The notes below the pieces were generated by a model that did not search any database, had not been told where the DNA came from, and saw only the letters and a list, made by a program, of their open reading frames with translations. The position numbers and the translations under genes are program-made. A DNA stretch of 64,000 nucleotides from Theocolax elegans. Lineage: Eukaryota; Arthropoda; Insecta; Hymenoptera; Cerocephalidae. Location of the stretch: assembly GCA_026168455.1 (NCBI GenBank), contig CM047426.1:42550307-42614306 (forward strand), read 5' to 3'. How positions within the stretch are numbered: the first letter of the stretch is position 1; the number at the start of each line of letters is the position of its first letter. Shown in pieces: positions 10,741-22,480 of the stretch.

Positions 10741-11527
10741 GAGAGACTAGATAATAGCGCTGCATGATGGGACGCGAACCGCCCACATCAATTTCATGCT
10801 CAGCTAAGTTAGTACAACCTAGCTTTGCATTCGGAGCAGTCAAACGCTTTTCCAACAACTCATTGAGTTGTTTGCGTTGCGCTTCGTCAATATCTGCTAA
10901 GACAACGGCAGCTAGTGAGCAGGCCTCACCAATGCCGATAGCCGATACTTCAAGCTGAATTGCGTCAGCCACGTTTTCAATCAGCAACTGATTTTCACGC
11001 GGCAACAAAACAGCGTTAAACGCACGAATAAAATCGGCACCGAGTATAGAATCGGCGTCGAGATCGCTCATTACTAAAACATCTAAGTAATGGCGTTCAT
11101 TCGCTAAATCAAACGGCAGCTCTAAACGTCCAAGTATTGGAGCGCGTTGGCCGTTAGCGAGTCGTGCACCTGGTCCAATGTAAGGAGTTAACGGTTTTCC
11201 TATGGCTGATGCTATTTGCAAGCCTAAGGAATTAATAACCGTGCGAGCCGCCCCTGAATCGTACAAAGCGCGTACGCGGAATCCACCAATTCCAATCTGC
11301 AGCCACCAGCGAGTAAACTGCGGAGTTTCCTCCTCCACTGGCGTTTCAGCGCGGGAATCGCAAACACCTTTTTCCGCTGATTGTCTGTCCACTCCGACAG
11401 GCAAAAGCGAGGGCACTTTTTCCGTTTGCGCAGGTACTGATTGTGACTTATCACCATCAGAGGTCTCACTAATAATTGGGGCGATAGGGACCTTATCTAT
11501 TCGCCCCTTTTCTCGTTTCCCGAGCAC
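10741..11527 (-). pseudogene. pol: Protease and RT N-terminus, truncated by deletion (pol)
   Basis: The retroviral-type aspartic protease is recognisable by ALYDSGAART and the flap-side SILGADFI. It is followed by the RT entry segment (HEIDVGGSRPI, near 10780). Homology stops after that at the deletion junction near 10740, where the frame also shifts. The frame overlaps the end of gag by 31 nt in the -1 phase, so it is expressed by frameshifting rather than from its own start. Confidence 0.85.
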
Positions 11528-13686
11528 TCAGGACAATCCGTCTTGATATACCCGGGCCAACCGCAGCGATAGCAGTACACACGCTCTTTGGGACCTGCTT
11601 TCTTATCGCGGTTGCGACTACGCGCGGATTTTCCATTAGTAATGGATGATTTATTTTGACCATCATCCTTCCTCTCGGTACTAGTCACGCCAGATGGCTT
11701 ATCAGAAACATTCTTTGCTCCTTTCGGCGCACCTGGTTTACTAAAATTACGCGCGGTTTGACCTTTCTTATTGGCGGAATTCGCAAACGAATTCGCATAT
11801 TTGCTAAATCTTTCATCTAGCATCTTCTCTAAGAGTTTGGCCAAATTTTCCATTGTCGGTTCTGCGATACTCGCTACTTTTACCGTAGCATCATCGCTAG
11901 CAGCTTTTCCGCCCTTCTTACCTCTGGCATCTGGCTGCTTATAAGCCACAGAAGGCAGAACGCTCTTTTCTGGCGGCGGAGGCGCGGGAAAATTCCGCTC
12001 TTCCTCGATAAGCTCTTCCGCCTGACGAGCTAGCTGCACAAGCCTATCGACGCTTGTGACTTTTTCTTTCGGAACTAACTTCCGAACAGACGGCAACATG
12101 TTAGCATACAACATGTCTAGCTGAAACTGCGTACTTGGAGGCGCATTCATTCTGCTAAATATAGTTAGCAGACAGAATATGTAATCACGAGCAGGTTCTT
12201 CTCTACCCTGCTTGCGTGCTTGCGCTTCCGCCATTAAGCGCTGCTGAAAGTTCTGTTCGACGCCATAACATCGTCGAGCAGCATTGCAAAAATCAGCCCA
12301 AGTATTCCAATCTTTCCGCGATTGGCGATACCAATGTAGCGCTACGCCAGTTAACAACTCCGAGAAAGCATTCAGTAAATCCGCGTCGGAAATATGCGCT
12401 AACTTGCGACATTCTTCTACGCGCTGAATAAATTCCTCGATGCTTTCGCGTTTTTCGCCGGAAAACTTAATATTCCACTGGCGAACTGTGCGACCTACGT
12501 CATGTGACTGTATAGGCGCTCTAGTCGACATATTCGACAAGATTTGCGTAAGTTGATCGCTTGTAACTACAGGCACATTTTCCCCCCTTCCAGACTCTTG
12601 CCAATCCGCAGGAGCTGGCAGAGACGAGAAATTTGACGTAGGAGTCGGAAAATTTAACGCGTTTGCGTTTAAACGCGATCCAAGCGACTTTTCCGTTTGC
12701 GTGTGTAATACCGCTTGAGGTGCTTCAGGATGCTTATTCGTTTCAAAATAATTTAAATTAAAAGTATCTTGAAAATTAACACTTTTGCGATTTTTCCGCT
12801 GCTTTTCCGCCGCAATTGACGTTTGCGTCGGAAGCTGCGTACTCGTCGCAAAATCCGCTAATTGCTGCCTTAGATAATTCAACTCCTTCTCTTGTTGAAA
12901 GGCAAGCGATTGCGTTCTACTCAACTCCAGGGCTAAACCCCTTGGAGCGTTGTAGACTACGCCATTAGCTAATGCACATAAAACGATATCATTATCTATT
13001 TTATTATTTTCTTTTGAAGAAAATACCGTTTTTGGTATCGCACCTCTTGATTGTAAATGCGTACTCGCTGCTTGCGTCGTCGAGTACGTAGTTGTAGTAG
13101 CGGTCGTTATCATCGCGGTCGAAATGGTAGGAATTGGCCTTACCGGTATGGTTGTGTTAAGCGTTTTTATCGAAGTCAATTCAAAATTTGATTTACAATT
13201 ATTTTCGGCGGTGTTTTCCGCCGCGTTTTCCGCAAGGTTCCCCGCGATATTTCCCGCGTTAACCTCGCTATGCTGCGATTCCGCATCGGAATCGGCAAGT
13301 TGATCGTCATTTGACTTCGAGCTATTGGCAAGCGGAGAGAATCCGCTCTCATCCGCTCGATTGAGATTTTCAAATTGTCTGTGCGCAATCTGTACTTGCG
13401 CTTCTTCGCTAAATTTCGCATGTTTCAAAATGGTGCAGAGTCTTTGTTCACGACGAGTCCGCGAAACTAAATCATCGTCACTAGTTGACTGGACGAAATC
13501 CGCGGCTGTATAATCGCCGCGTAAACGCCTATATAACCTGTCTACACGTACAAAGGGCGTACCGTCGCGCGTCAATTCTAGCTGATCAAGTACAGAATCG
13601 AATTGATCGCTTGTTAGATTCAAAATCCATCCTTGGATCTCAACTCCGTACGTTTGATCGAAATCACACTCGTTCATACACGCCAT
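11497..13686 (-). CDS. gag: Gypsy Gag polyprotein, intact frame
   Basis: A 729-aa frame beginning MACMNECDFDQ. The N-terminal half is low in similarity and rich in Asn, Ala, Thr and Ser. A retrotransposon capsid domain lies around residues 400-560 (about 12,000-12,490), with IKFSGEKRESIEEFI, LTGVALHWYRQSRKDW and FQQRLMAEAQARKQG. A basic, Lys/Ser-rich linker follows, then a single zinc knuckle near the C-terminus: CYRCGWPGYIKTDC. The third ligand is Tyr instead of the usual His. The frame ends at a TAG just downstream of a slippery heptamer. Gag would assemble the intracellular particle that packages element RNA. Confidence 0.9.
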   Translation of the reverse strand: MACMNECDFDQTYGVEIQGWILNLTSDQFDSVLDQLELTRDGTPFVRVDRLYRRLRGDYTAADFVQSTSDDDLVSRTRREQRLCTILKHAKFSEEAQVQIAHRQFENLNRADESGFSPLANSSKSNDDQLADSDAESQHSEVNAGNIAGNLAENAAENTAENNCKSNFELTSIKTLNTTIPVRPIPTISTAMITTATTTTYSTTQAASTHLQSRGAIPKTVFSSKENNKIDNDIVLCALANGVVYNAPRGLALELSRTQSLAFQQEKELNYLRQQLADFATSTQLPTQTSIAAEKQRKNRKSVNFQDTFNLNYFETNKHPEAPQAVLHTQTEKSLGSRLNANALNFPTPTSNFSSLPAPADWQESGRGENVPVVTSDQLTQILSNMSTRAPIQSHDVGRTVRQWNIKFSGEKRESIEEFIQRVEECRKLAHISDADLLNAFSELLTGVALHWYRQSRKDWNTWADFCNAARRCYGVEQNFQQRLMAEAQARKQGREEPARDYIFCLLTIFSRMNAPPSTQFQLDMLYANMLPSVRKLVPKEKVTSVDRLVQLARQAEELIEEERNFPAPPPPEKSVLPSVAYKQPDARGKKGGKAASDDATVKVASIAEPTMENLAKLLEKMLDERFSKYANSFANSANKKGQTARNFSKPGAPKGAKNVSDKPSGVTSTERKDDGQNKSSITNGKSARSRNRDKKAGPKERVYCYRCGWPGYIKTDCPECSGNEKRGE
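11515..11521 (-). promoter_or_regulatory. -1 ribosomal frameshift slippery site GGGAAAC
   Basis: The minus strand reads TC G GGA AAC in the gag frame, a canonical X XXY YYZ heptamer. It lies inside the 31-nt gag/pol overlap, 15 nt before the gag stop, and the pol frame is offset by exactly -1. This is the expected gag-pol expression device. Confidence 0.75.
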
Positions 13687-14653
13687 TTTGAATTATAGAA
13701 ATTAAATAAAATTTAAATTTTAGGCCTTATTGGCAAAATAAATTCTCACAATTAAAAAAATTTATTAAACAAATTACAAAATAATTGCGAATCGCTATTA
13801 AATTATGCGCAAATTCGCTTAACCAAATTAAATTTAATAACATCAACTAATTTGCAAAAAATACAAAATATTATAAATCTGCAACTTGTTAAAATAAATT
13901 TTCCAATTGTTTACAAAAAATAGAATAAAATTGAATTAACAAATATAATATTCAAAGTTTAAAAGAATTTAAAGACAAATTGTTTAAAGATAATAATTAT
14001 TTAAAAAAAACAAAATTTTAAATTGCGAAGAAACGCTATTAAATCATTTTAATAATTTATAATAACAACAAAAAAAAATTAAATTGAATTCAAATTTAAA
14101 AAAATAAATTAATTTACTTTATTTGCGCACACGCTTACATACACCTACATACATGTACCGCGATACGCTACAATACTTATATTTACCGCGTAAATCACAC
14201 ACACACTTACACGCACGCACGCGAAATAGACTAACTCAACCTAAATTGCGATTATACAGTTTACGACAAATTATTAAAAAAAACAATAATTTTATTTCCC
14301 GCGGTGTCGCTAATAATTATTTAAATAAACAATTAAATAATAAAAGAAGCACGAAATAATTAATTAATTCGCGATACGCTAAAATTAAACGAAAAGAAAA
14401 TTCGATTTAAGATTCAAATAATATAAGATACGAAAAAATATTTTCGAAAAGGATAGTTACACATTTCGAATATTATTTGAAGCGTAAACACCGCGAATCA
14501 CCGCGAAACGTAAACAATGCGCTCGCTCGCTCTCGAAATGCTCGAAATAAGATCTCTTAATTTAACACGCCTATTGACTGAATTAAAACTTTTAAATATT
14601 AGAAATTAAATTTTGAGACTATTAATTGTCAATCATATGCGTATCGCTAATTA
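13687..14653 (-). other. 5' leader of young Gypsy element
   Basis: About 970 bp of AT-rich, frame-poor sequence between the primer-binding site and the gag start codon. It should contain packaging and translation signals, but no specific structure is obvious to me. Confidence 0.7.
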
Positions 14654-14672
14654 CCATGCACGTTGGGCGCCA
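14654..14672 (-). promoter_or_regulatory. Primer-binding site
   Basis: On the minus strand TGGCGCCCAACGTGCATGG follows the LTR end (CGTTACA) with no spacer, beginning with the TGG that pairs with a tRNA CCA end. It shares TGGCGCCCAACGTG with the PBS at 3608, so the two families probably use the same primer tRNA. Confidence 0.8.
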
Positions 14673-15472
14673 TGTAACGGTTTTGCTATTTTTTTAAATA
14701 TAAATACAAAAAGATAATAACAATTAACTACCGTTAAAATAATAGTCTCTATGCGATCGGCCGCTCAGTAATAATACAAAACCAAACGTATATGCGGAGG
14801 CGGCGGTAATCTTTATTTAGCGAAACGCGAGAAAAAGAGGGTAAACAATTAAATAAACAACAATGCAGTATTTAATTAATAACAGAAATAAATGTATTCG
14901 GGAAAAACAATAATACAGGCGCGTCGCAGCGCGCGAAACGCAGGTCAGTATACACGCGAGATAAATAAAGAGAGAAAGAGAGAGAGAGAGACTACAAGAC
15001 TGGCACTTACAGTGCTTGAGACGCGATCGATGGTCAAACAACCAGGTGAAGTCTGCGTAGTCGCTACTCTTTAGCTTCCTGGGCTGCGTCGTCGCCAAAC
15101 AAACTATTGCAAATTCACTGGATCACCAGCACAGCACCAGGATCACAAGCACAGGGCGATCAAAATATGGAGAAAACAAATCGCAAGGTTTCTCACGTCA
15201 GTGGCAATTAATCACACGGTTGACTTTGAATCTCTCGGCGGTTGAGATTAGTCGCTCCACGTTTGAGTTTAATCTAAGTGCTCTCGCACTTACGAACCGA
15301 AAACTCTCTCTCTCTTTCCCTACTTTTACCTTTACGAAGGTCCGCGAAAATCGCCGAAAATCGTCGAACGTCGACCTGTAACATCTGTAAATATTAATAC
15401 ACAGGCTAGACAGAGAGAGAGAGAATGTAACGAGCAATGTAATATAATCAAATATTACATTGATTCGTTACA
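14673..15472 (-). mobile_element. 5' LTR of young Gypsy element
   Basis: 800 bp, matching 8943-9738 except for two extra T in a T-run, one substitution near 15229 and one extra GA unit. It begins (minus strand) with the same 47-bp palindrome at 15426-15472. Confidence 0.93.
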
Positions 15473-15650
15473 ATATGAATTAACTAAATGTGACTAAAAA
15501 TCGTCATAATATTTTATTCAAACTTATTATTAGATTTAAATAATTAAAAAATATAATTATAAACTTATTATAGGAATTATTATGAATTGACTAAATATAA
15601 TTGTTACGTAATGATTAAATATTGGCTGAGAAATCGCCATCTTATTTTGT
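15473..15650. repeat. Diverged satellite edge
   Basis: Two degenerate satellite units with TATTGGCTGAGAAATCGCCATC near 15640. This is the right margin of the satellite array, into which the Gypsy element inserted. Confidence 0.7.
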
Positions 15651-16125
15651 ACAACCATTTGTAATGTGAGTGTTATTATTGATAATTTTATTCTGAATAA
15701 TAACAACAATCTCAACTCTGTAAAACACAGAGGGCAAATGGATTACACATGAAATTCTCTCCTTCATCCACTACCTCTTCCTCTTGTGAATAATAATTAT
15801 CATTATCGTTATGAATAATAACATAATAATTAAAATAATAATAATTATAATTATCATTATCATTATTATGAATAATCCGAGGATTTTGAAGAGTCCCGCA
15901 CATCGGCAATAATTTGATTTCTCTCCCTCTTAAAAAAAAAAAAAATCATTATGATTATTATTATCATTATCATTATCATTATAATTATCTTTATAATTAT
16001 CATTAAGTTTATCATTATGATTATCATTATCATTATCATTATTAATAATAATAATAATTATTATAATAATAATTATTATTATAATAATGATTATTATTAT
16101 TATTAATATCATAATCATAATCCCC
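15651..16125. repeat. Imperfect ATT/ATC microsatellite
   Basis: Long runs of ATTATC, TTATCATTATC and ATAATA triplet-like repeats. Frames across it encode Asn/Asp/Ile runs and are not genes. Confidence 0.85.
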
Positions 16126-16221
16126 TCTCTCCCTCCCACTATCTCCCTCTCTCTGGCACGTAACAAAGCACACATGCGCTTAATACGTATCGTCTGACGG
16201 GGAGGGGGCGCGAAGCAGCCG

Positions 16222-16301
16222 GGCATATATAAACTCCGCGCGCACTCACGAGATCCAGTGTGTTCTGCACACTGACGAGTACCATGACTTATCAGTCATG
16301 G
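16222..16301 (+). promoter_or_regulatory. TATA/initiator-like block followed by two hairpins
   Basis: A TATA box TATATAAA (16226-16233) lies 31 bp upstream of CCAGTGT, close to the arthropod initiator TCAGT. Two perfect hairpins follow: CAGTGTG/CACACTG (16256-16274) and CCATGAC/GTCATGG (16282-16301), before a CT microsatellite. There is no coding frame downstream. It could be a short Pol II transcript start or a chance match. Confidence 0.35.
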
Positions 16302-16340
<39 letters not shown>

Positions 16341-16453
16341 CGTTCTCTCTCTCGCTCTCTCGTTCTCTCTCTCTCTCTCGTTCGCTCTTTCGCTCTTTCG
16401 CTCTCTCGCTCTCCCGCTCTCGGACGGACGGACGGACGGACGGACGGACGGAC
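16302..16453. repeat. (CT)n/(CTCG)n and (GGAC)n microsatellites
   Basis: CT-rich repeat to about 16420, then eight GGAC-like tetramers to 16453. The Ser/Leu and Arg/Glu frames across it are artefacts of the repeat. Confidence 0.9.
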
Positions 16454-19400
16454 AGAAACAAAATTTTAATATAATAATAGATTTTTTAAAATATATATTT
16501 TAAATCAAGAAGCAAATAAATTGCATTTTACGTACATAATTAAGTAGTAAAACTAATACTCAATTAATATCTCGACAAAATATTTTTCTATAATTTGCCG
16601 TTCATGCTTATAAAAACACTGTTGTAAGATACATCTTGCTATTTTATCTTGCGAATAGGTACTTTACTTTATAGTTAAATATTTATTTCGAAACAAGAAT
16701 AATTAATTACATATATATCAAATGATGAAATTAATGAAAAATTGTTAATGTAATAAAATCAGTTTCTACCTGGGAAATTTTATTTCAATCATGTTTTAAT
16801 ACATTTTTTAAGATGTGTACTGTTAAACGGCAAATAAAATACATGTTAAATGTAAAAAATTTTAATTTTTAGGTTTCTTTACCTTTCCCGTACTGTTATA
16901 TTTGTTTTAGCTTAAAATTTTAATTTTATCGATTTTTTATTTAATTGACTATGTATAATAAAGCAAAATTTTCCGCTTATTTTCACCTATACAAAAGAAA
17001 TTCTCAATTTCAAATTTTATGTATTTGAAAATTTGTTATTGTACCGCAAGTAAAAGGGAAAAATGAGAATTTTTTCTAAGTTATATTATGTATTTAAAAA
17101 TTATTAATTATTATGTTATTTAAAAATAATAAAAAAGAGAGAAGTTTTAGTTTTATTAGCTTTGCACATCAACAATATAAATTAAAAAATAAATACGTAG
17201 GGTAGTTATCTAATTGTATTAAAACAGAAATACTTCTCGATTCCATTTTTATTTCAGTGCTGCAATAAATTTTTACGAAATTTTATATAAATGTTAAAAC
17301 CTATATAAATATTTTTTAAAATATAAATTTATTATATAGTAAAATCGTAGCAAAAACTGTTTATAAGAACATTCTATCTACTTAGTTAATAGTAGAGTAC
17401 TATTCTAAAAGTGCTATTGAAAAGCACACTCATGCTTGTGAATTTTCACATCTTCTCGGAAGGTGTTTTCATTTCAATACTTTTTATTGCAGAAACTGAA
17501 CGATAAAAATTTATTATACAGATTTTGTAATATAAAATACTAAGAAAAAAGGATTAGTAGAATAATGCATAAATACTATCAAAATATAATATTAAAAATT
17601 TTTTCAACTTATAATTTTTTTTAAAAATTGTCAATTTTTGTAATAATTAAAACAAAGAAAGATAACTGAACATACTTTAAGCCAGAATGTAAACAAATTT
17701 ATTTTTTAGAAAAAATCATTTTAGAAATGTTACTTTTAAAGACAAGATTAAAAAAATCCCTGAATTTTCTGAGGAAATCTAAATAATTTGTATCCTTTTT
17801 GCTTCCCATTGCTGCAGCTTCTATATTGACATCTATCATACGGCTTATTATTTTTCATTTATAATTTCAGCAACTGTAACAAATTAAAATAAAAAGCACA
17901 GAATAAGAAACAAAGTTACGAGAACAGTTACATGCAGTAATAAATAAATTTGAAGGTTAATAAAAGAATTTACTTAAATTAAATATAAACGAATCCCTTC
18001 AAATTTTTAAAATTTAAATAACAATAGAAATATACTCCCCAGTTTAAAAATGTATAATCTAATATCTTAGAGGTCCTTCAGCAAGAGTAATATTCACTTA
18101 AACTGTCAATATAACGTAATAAAACAATCACTAATTTGCTCGCGGGTGACGAACCGCGATATAAACAAGTGGACCGTTAAACAAAACAAATCGATTTTTC
18201 TTGGCGCGTAATGAATCATAGTTTAAAAATTAAAATGTTCATATACGTCGTATCATAAATAGATATACTCAAAAAAAATTATTAATATCAAAAAAATATT
18301 TCTTTCCAAAGTGTTTCTAAAATAAATAATTTAAATTATATAAATATTTATTATAATTTATTATAATATTTATTTATTTTAAATTATTTATTTTATAAGT
18401 ACTTTTGAAAGATATAATTTGTTGATATTGCTTTTCTTTCAATTTACTTTTCTTTGAAGCAACCATATGTTTAGGAAAAAGATATTTTTATTTAAACATA
18501 TGATTAGTTCAACATTAGATTACTTCATTAGTAAACAAAATTTAAAAAAAACTAGCTTAAATCCTCACTCGCTCACGCTTGCTCGCTGAAAAATCATTAT
18601 ATAATAGATAATATTAAATTATAAACTAAAAAATATTTTATTATTTAACTACATTCAATTATTATTTATTAAATTGTACCCATAAAGATTTATTATCATG
18701 TGTATAATAATTAAAGAACTTAATATTATTATACGATGAATTAAAATGATAATATTAAAAAAATAGAAATTATCTATAAAAATAATTATTTTTGTATGAA
18801 ATAGAGTTTAATTATTATTGCAATAGCACTTTTCGTAAAGGAATTATTATTAATTTTTTTATTGTCATGTGATATGTATACATCCTTTGCAAATAATTGT
18901 TTTATTTATTTAGCAGTACTTATTAATTTGTGTGTTATTGGTAATTTGGTAATAGCACTTTTTATACACTGAGAAAAATATTGTAATAAATATTAAAATA
19001 ATCTATATTAAAAATTACTATATTGTATAGGAAAAGTGTGACATCTCAGCGATATAATCATTTTTGCTATGTTATATAGTAAAATTTAGATATAATATCT
19101 TTTAATATCCAATATCGTAATTTTTGATATTCAATATAGTAATTTTTATTATATAAGTCAGCAAATTTTATTATTCAATCTGGTATTTTTTAAATGCGAA
19201 TTTAAGGAAGTAAAAATGAATTATATTTTGTTTTTAATTAATTCGAAATAGAATGTATATATTGGGGGAATTCCTTTTGTCAATTAAGTACTACAGAAAC
19301 ATTTAATATTTGGAGATTTAATTATATACTATTCTTACGCAGTTGATCGCAATTTTTATTCACTCGCATATATTTATTCATTACACTTATTAGTCACAAA

Positions 19401-19835
19401 CTTAAATATTATTTCAATCGCTATCATTGCAATACGCTAAACGGAAGATACATTTTCGCATAAAAACTAAATATCTTGTTGTTTCTTATATACTATTTGA
19501 CACATTTTTGAGCATTTGCGAGAAGAACTGGAAAAATAGAAAATTTTATACACGCCACCTATTGGACGAATGGAGTAATTAGAATAGCCTTAAATTAAAA
19601 AGTCGTCTCAAAACAATTGAATACTGAAAAGGAAATGAACGTATACGCGTATATAAAATATTTCTACAATACTTATTATACAAATTTTAATATATGTAGT
19701 ATATACATTTCACTATATATGATGTAAGAACTTTTGTTATTTTGATATTAAAATTTGCTATTTACGTAAGATTGATTATAACATTACATATAAAATATTG
19801 TAAAACTTTATTTTATAAATTTTAATATAATGTGG
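16454..19835. other. AT-rich DNA, no gene seen
   Basis: About 3.4 kb of strongly AT-rich sequence with no long frame, no recognised protein, no RNA gene and no obvious long repeat. It may be decayed transposon or intergenic sequence. Confidence 0.6.
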
Positions 19836-20570
19836 ATGGATGTGGATGGATGTGGATGTGGATAATATCATTTAATATCTACTAAATGAACTGAATTTTC
19901 CTGAATATCTGAGAATTGATCTACTACATACATCCTACATTCTAGTAATGTTGTTAAAATCTCATAGTTTATTAACAAAATTATCATAAATTTATAATAA
20001 TTACTATATATCTTGGAAGGACCATTACAAAATTTAAAAAAATAATTTCTATCTGGAGATGATTTCCAGGTCCCTAATGTTACCTCCAGGTCATCGGGGC
20101 AACATTTACTGAAAGGCATATTACGAAATCAAAAAAAAAAATTTCCTTCCAGTAGAAGATGTCTAGGTCCCTACTGTTACCTCCAGGTCAACGGGGCATT
20201 ATTTACTAGCAGGCATATTACGAAATCTAAGAAAATTGTTCTACCTGTAGAAGATGTCCAGGTCGGTAATGTTACCTCCAGGTCATTGGGGCAATATCCA
20301 CTGAAAGACGTATTACGAAATCAAAAAATATTTTCTTTCTGTAGAAGATGTCCAGGTCCCTACTGTTACCTCCAGGTCGACGGGGCATTATCTACTGGCA
20401 GGCATATTACGAAATCAAAAAAAAAAATTTTTCTTCCTGTAGAAGATGTCTAGGTCGGTAATGTTACCTCCAGGTCATCAGGGCAATATCTACTGATAGA
20501 CCTATTACGAAATAAAAAATAAAAATTTTCTTCCTGTAGATTATGTCCAGTCCTTAATGTTACCTTCAGT
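19836..20570. repeat. About 95-bp minisatellite with alternating subtypes
   Basis: After a short GATGTGGATG repeat there are six units containing GTTACCTCCAGGTC, GGGGCA, TATTACGAAAT and TGTAGAAGATGTC. Units 2 and 4 share CCCTACTG and ACGGGGCATTA; units 3 and 5 share GGTAATG and GGGGCAATATC. This gives a dimeric higher-order repeat of about 190 bp. No coding potential. Confidence 0.85.
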
Positions 20571-21467
20571 TATAACTGTTCGCGATAAACAAATAAATAA
20601 TCGTTTTAAATAATCGAGGTCAAACCATTTAAAAAAGTAATGAAATACCTATAAAAAAGTTAAACACTATTTCTAATTAATCCGTGTGGTTCCGCGATCA
20701 CTTTCTTAAAAAAAAATTCATTTTTTCGAAAATCCAAGAGAGATATAAGAAGAGTTAAAAAATAAAAAGTCTGCCTGTACGGACGTATGGACGTCCGGAC
20801 GTACGCTCTGAATTAAACTTTAAAACCATTAAAAAATTAATTAAATACCTATAAACAAGTCAAACACTATGTCTCATTATTCCTTTGGGTGCCGCGATCA
20901 TATTGAATTAAAAAAAAATTAATTTTCACAAACTATTTAAAAAAATATAACATAATTTATACTTAAATCGTCATTTTGACAGTATAAAATTTTAATATAA
21001 TGTGGAGGATGTGGACTACAATGATTTTTTTTTAGTGTAAGAAGCATGGGTGTAAATTGCATAAAATAATATTAGACAATAATAAGTTTATTCGCACAGG
21101 CAATATAAAAATATATATATATATATATATATATAGATATATATATATATATATATATATTATAACGGTAAACGAGTTACCAATCAGGTAAGCAACACGA
21201 AAGAGGATATACAGCGCGGCGCGCGCAAGAACGCGTGAGAACTGTGCGCGCCCAGCTGACAGAAGGAGTTCGCGCGCGCGCACGGTAACAGCAACGTGTG
21301 GGTGACCGGTGTTCACTTTTTAGGTGGGAAAAAAGTGTTTCAGGACTGGTACGTTTTGTGTGTGGGTGTGAGGACTTTTCCCCACCAATCTCCACGTCGG
21401 CGTGCGGAGCTGCACGTCTCACAGGGAGTGAAAAAAAGAAGCAAGGAGTATATATATATATATATAT
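20571..21467. repeat. Direct repeats and TA microsatellites, no gene
   Basis: A segment of about 90 bp at 20622 (AAATACCTATAAAAAAGT ... GTTCCGCGATCA) recurs diverged at 20820. ATTTTAATATAATGTGGA at 20986 repeats the sequence at 19821, bracketing the minisatellite. TA runs are at about 21105-21160 and 21449-21467. The GC-rich 21170-21440 segment is unassigned. Confidence 0.55.
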
Positions 21468-22469
21468 TGTGACGTGGTATTCGTGAACCCGGTATAATAA
21501 ATTATTTTTAATAATTAAAATTAACCGTTGAGCCGCGTTGCCCAATACCGCGCACACAATTATTTATTTTGTTATCGCGAACTGCGGGCTGTCGCCAGGA
21601 ACACGATTTCGCTGGGACGGTCGGTGTGGAGGATTCGGGCAATCCTCCTTGCCTCGACACGATTACTTTAAATTAATAGGATGTCGGCGGGAACGGGGAG
21701 AACAATAAATACACACTAGATTAAAATAAAAATAAAACAGACATTTATTTTAATTACTTTAACATTTGGCCATCCAGGCCTCGTGCCGCGACAATAGTTA
21801 CTTCGCGCGGGCTGAAGTCCCGGGAAACCTGCCGGATCGAGATCCTCGCCTGCGACAGGTTTCACACCCGGGAACCGCTGTTCAAGTACCGGTGTACTCA
21901 AGCACACTCCCGATGTACACACACTAAAGGAGGGGGAGGGTCACAAAAGTAGTAAACCACTTACCGGTGACGATCCTCGGCGACTGGTCGACCTCCTTGA
22001 CAAGGGGACGACCGGTGGTTTAGGTGGTGAAGGCGGCCCTTGTCGCGGCGAGTGAGTCGCGCACAAACTATACGGATACGCGTGTAAGTCCACCGGGGTC
22101 TCCGCACCTAGCCCTGCTCCGGAACAACCGTTCACAGAGCTTAATGCAGGAGGGGGGTGGGGCGCACTCTCGGCACTCACGAGTAGCACGCGATCACGGT
22201 CAAAACAATAATCCGTCTTGATCGACGGATTATTACACACTGATTAGGCAATCGCCTAATCTCTCGAAAAAGGGACTAGAGTGGGGAAACACACACACTC
22301 TTTCGCGCTCCCATCCCTACGTATAGTCACGCGCGTAATTGTACACTCGTAGAAAAATAAACAAGTGTCGTCGGTTGGCCTTGACATACGAAAGGCTCCG
22401 ACGACTTACAATTCGCGAATTTAAATACTCTATTCGTCGTGAATAGATTGTGTGACGATTTCCGTCACA
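21468..22469 (-). mobile_element. 3' LTR of degenerate Gypsy element
   Basis: 1,002 bp with ends TGTGACG and CGTCACA. On the minus strand it opens with the hairpin TGTGACGGAAATCGTCACA (22451-22469), which duplicates the terminal motif in inverted form. CpG-rich relative to its surroundings. Confidence 0.8.
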
Positions 22470-22480
22470 AAGCCCCCCCT
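22470..22480 (-). promoter_or_regulatory. Polypurine tract
   Basis: The minus strand reads TCTAGGGGGGGCTT directly before the LTR start TGTGACG. Confidence 0.75.

Larger units (their letters stand above)
8943..15472 (-). mobile_element. Young Ty3/Gypsy element with internal deletion
   Basis: The 6.5-kb element is bounded by ATAT direct repeats (8939-8942, 15473-15476). The two LTRs (796 and 800 bp) differ by one substitution and two 2-bp indels as read by eye, implying recent insertion. Minus-strand order is LTR, PBS, about 970-bp leader, gag, protease and the start of RT, then a jump to the integrase C-terminus, PPT, LTR. Nearly all of RT, RNase H and the integrase core are deleted. It can supply Gag and protease at most and needs another element for reverse transcription and integration. 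Confidence 0.92.

Noticed and set aside
16251..16300. Second hammerhead ribozyme (CTGACGAG near 16,272)
   Set aside because: The would-be stem II starts off-register, GAAA is absent, H17 would be G and no stem III exists.
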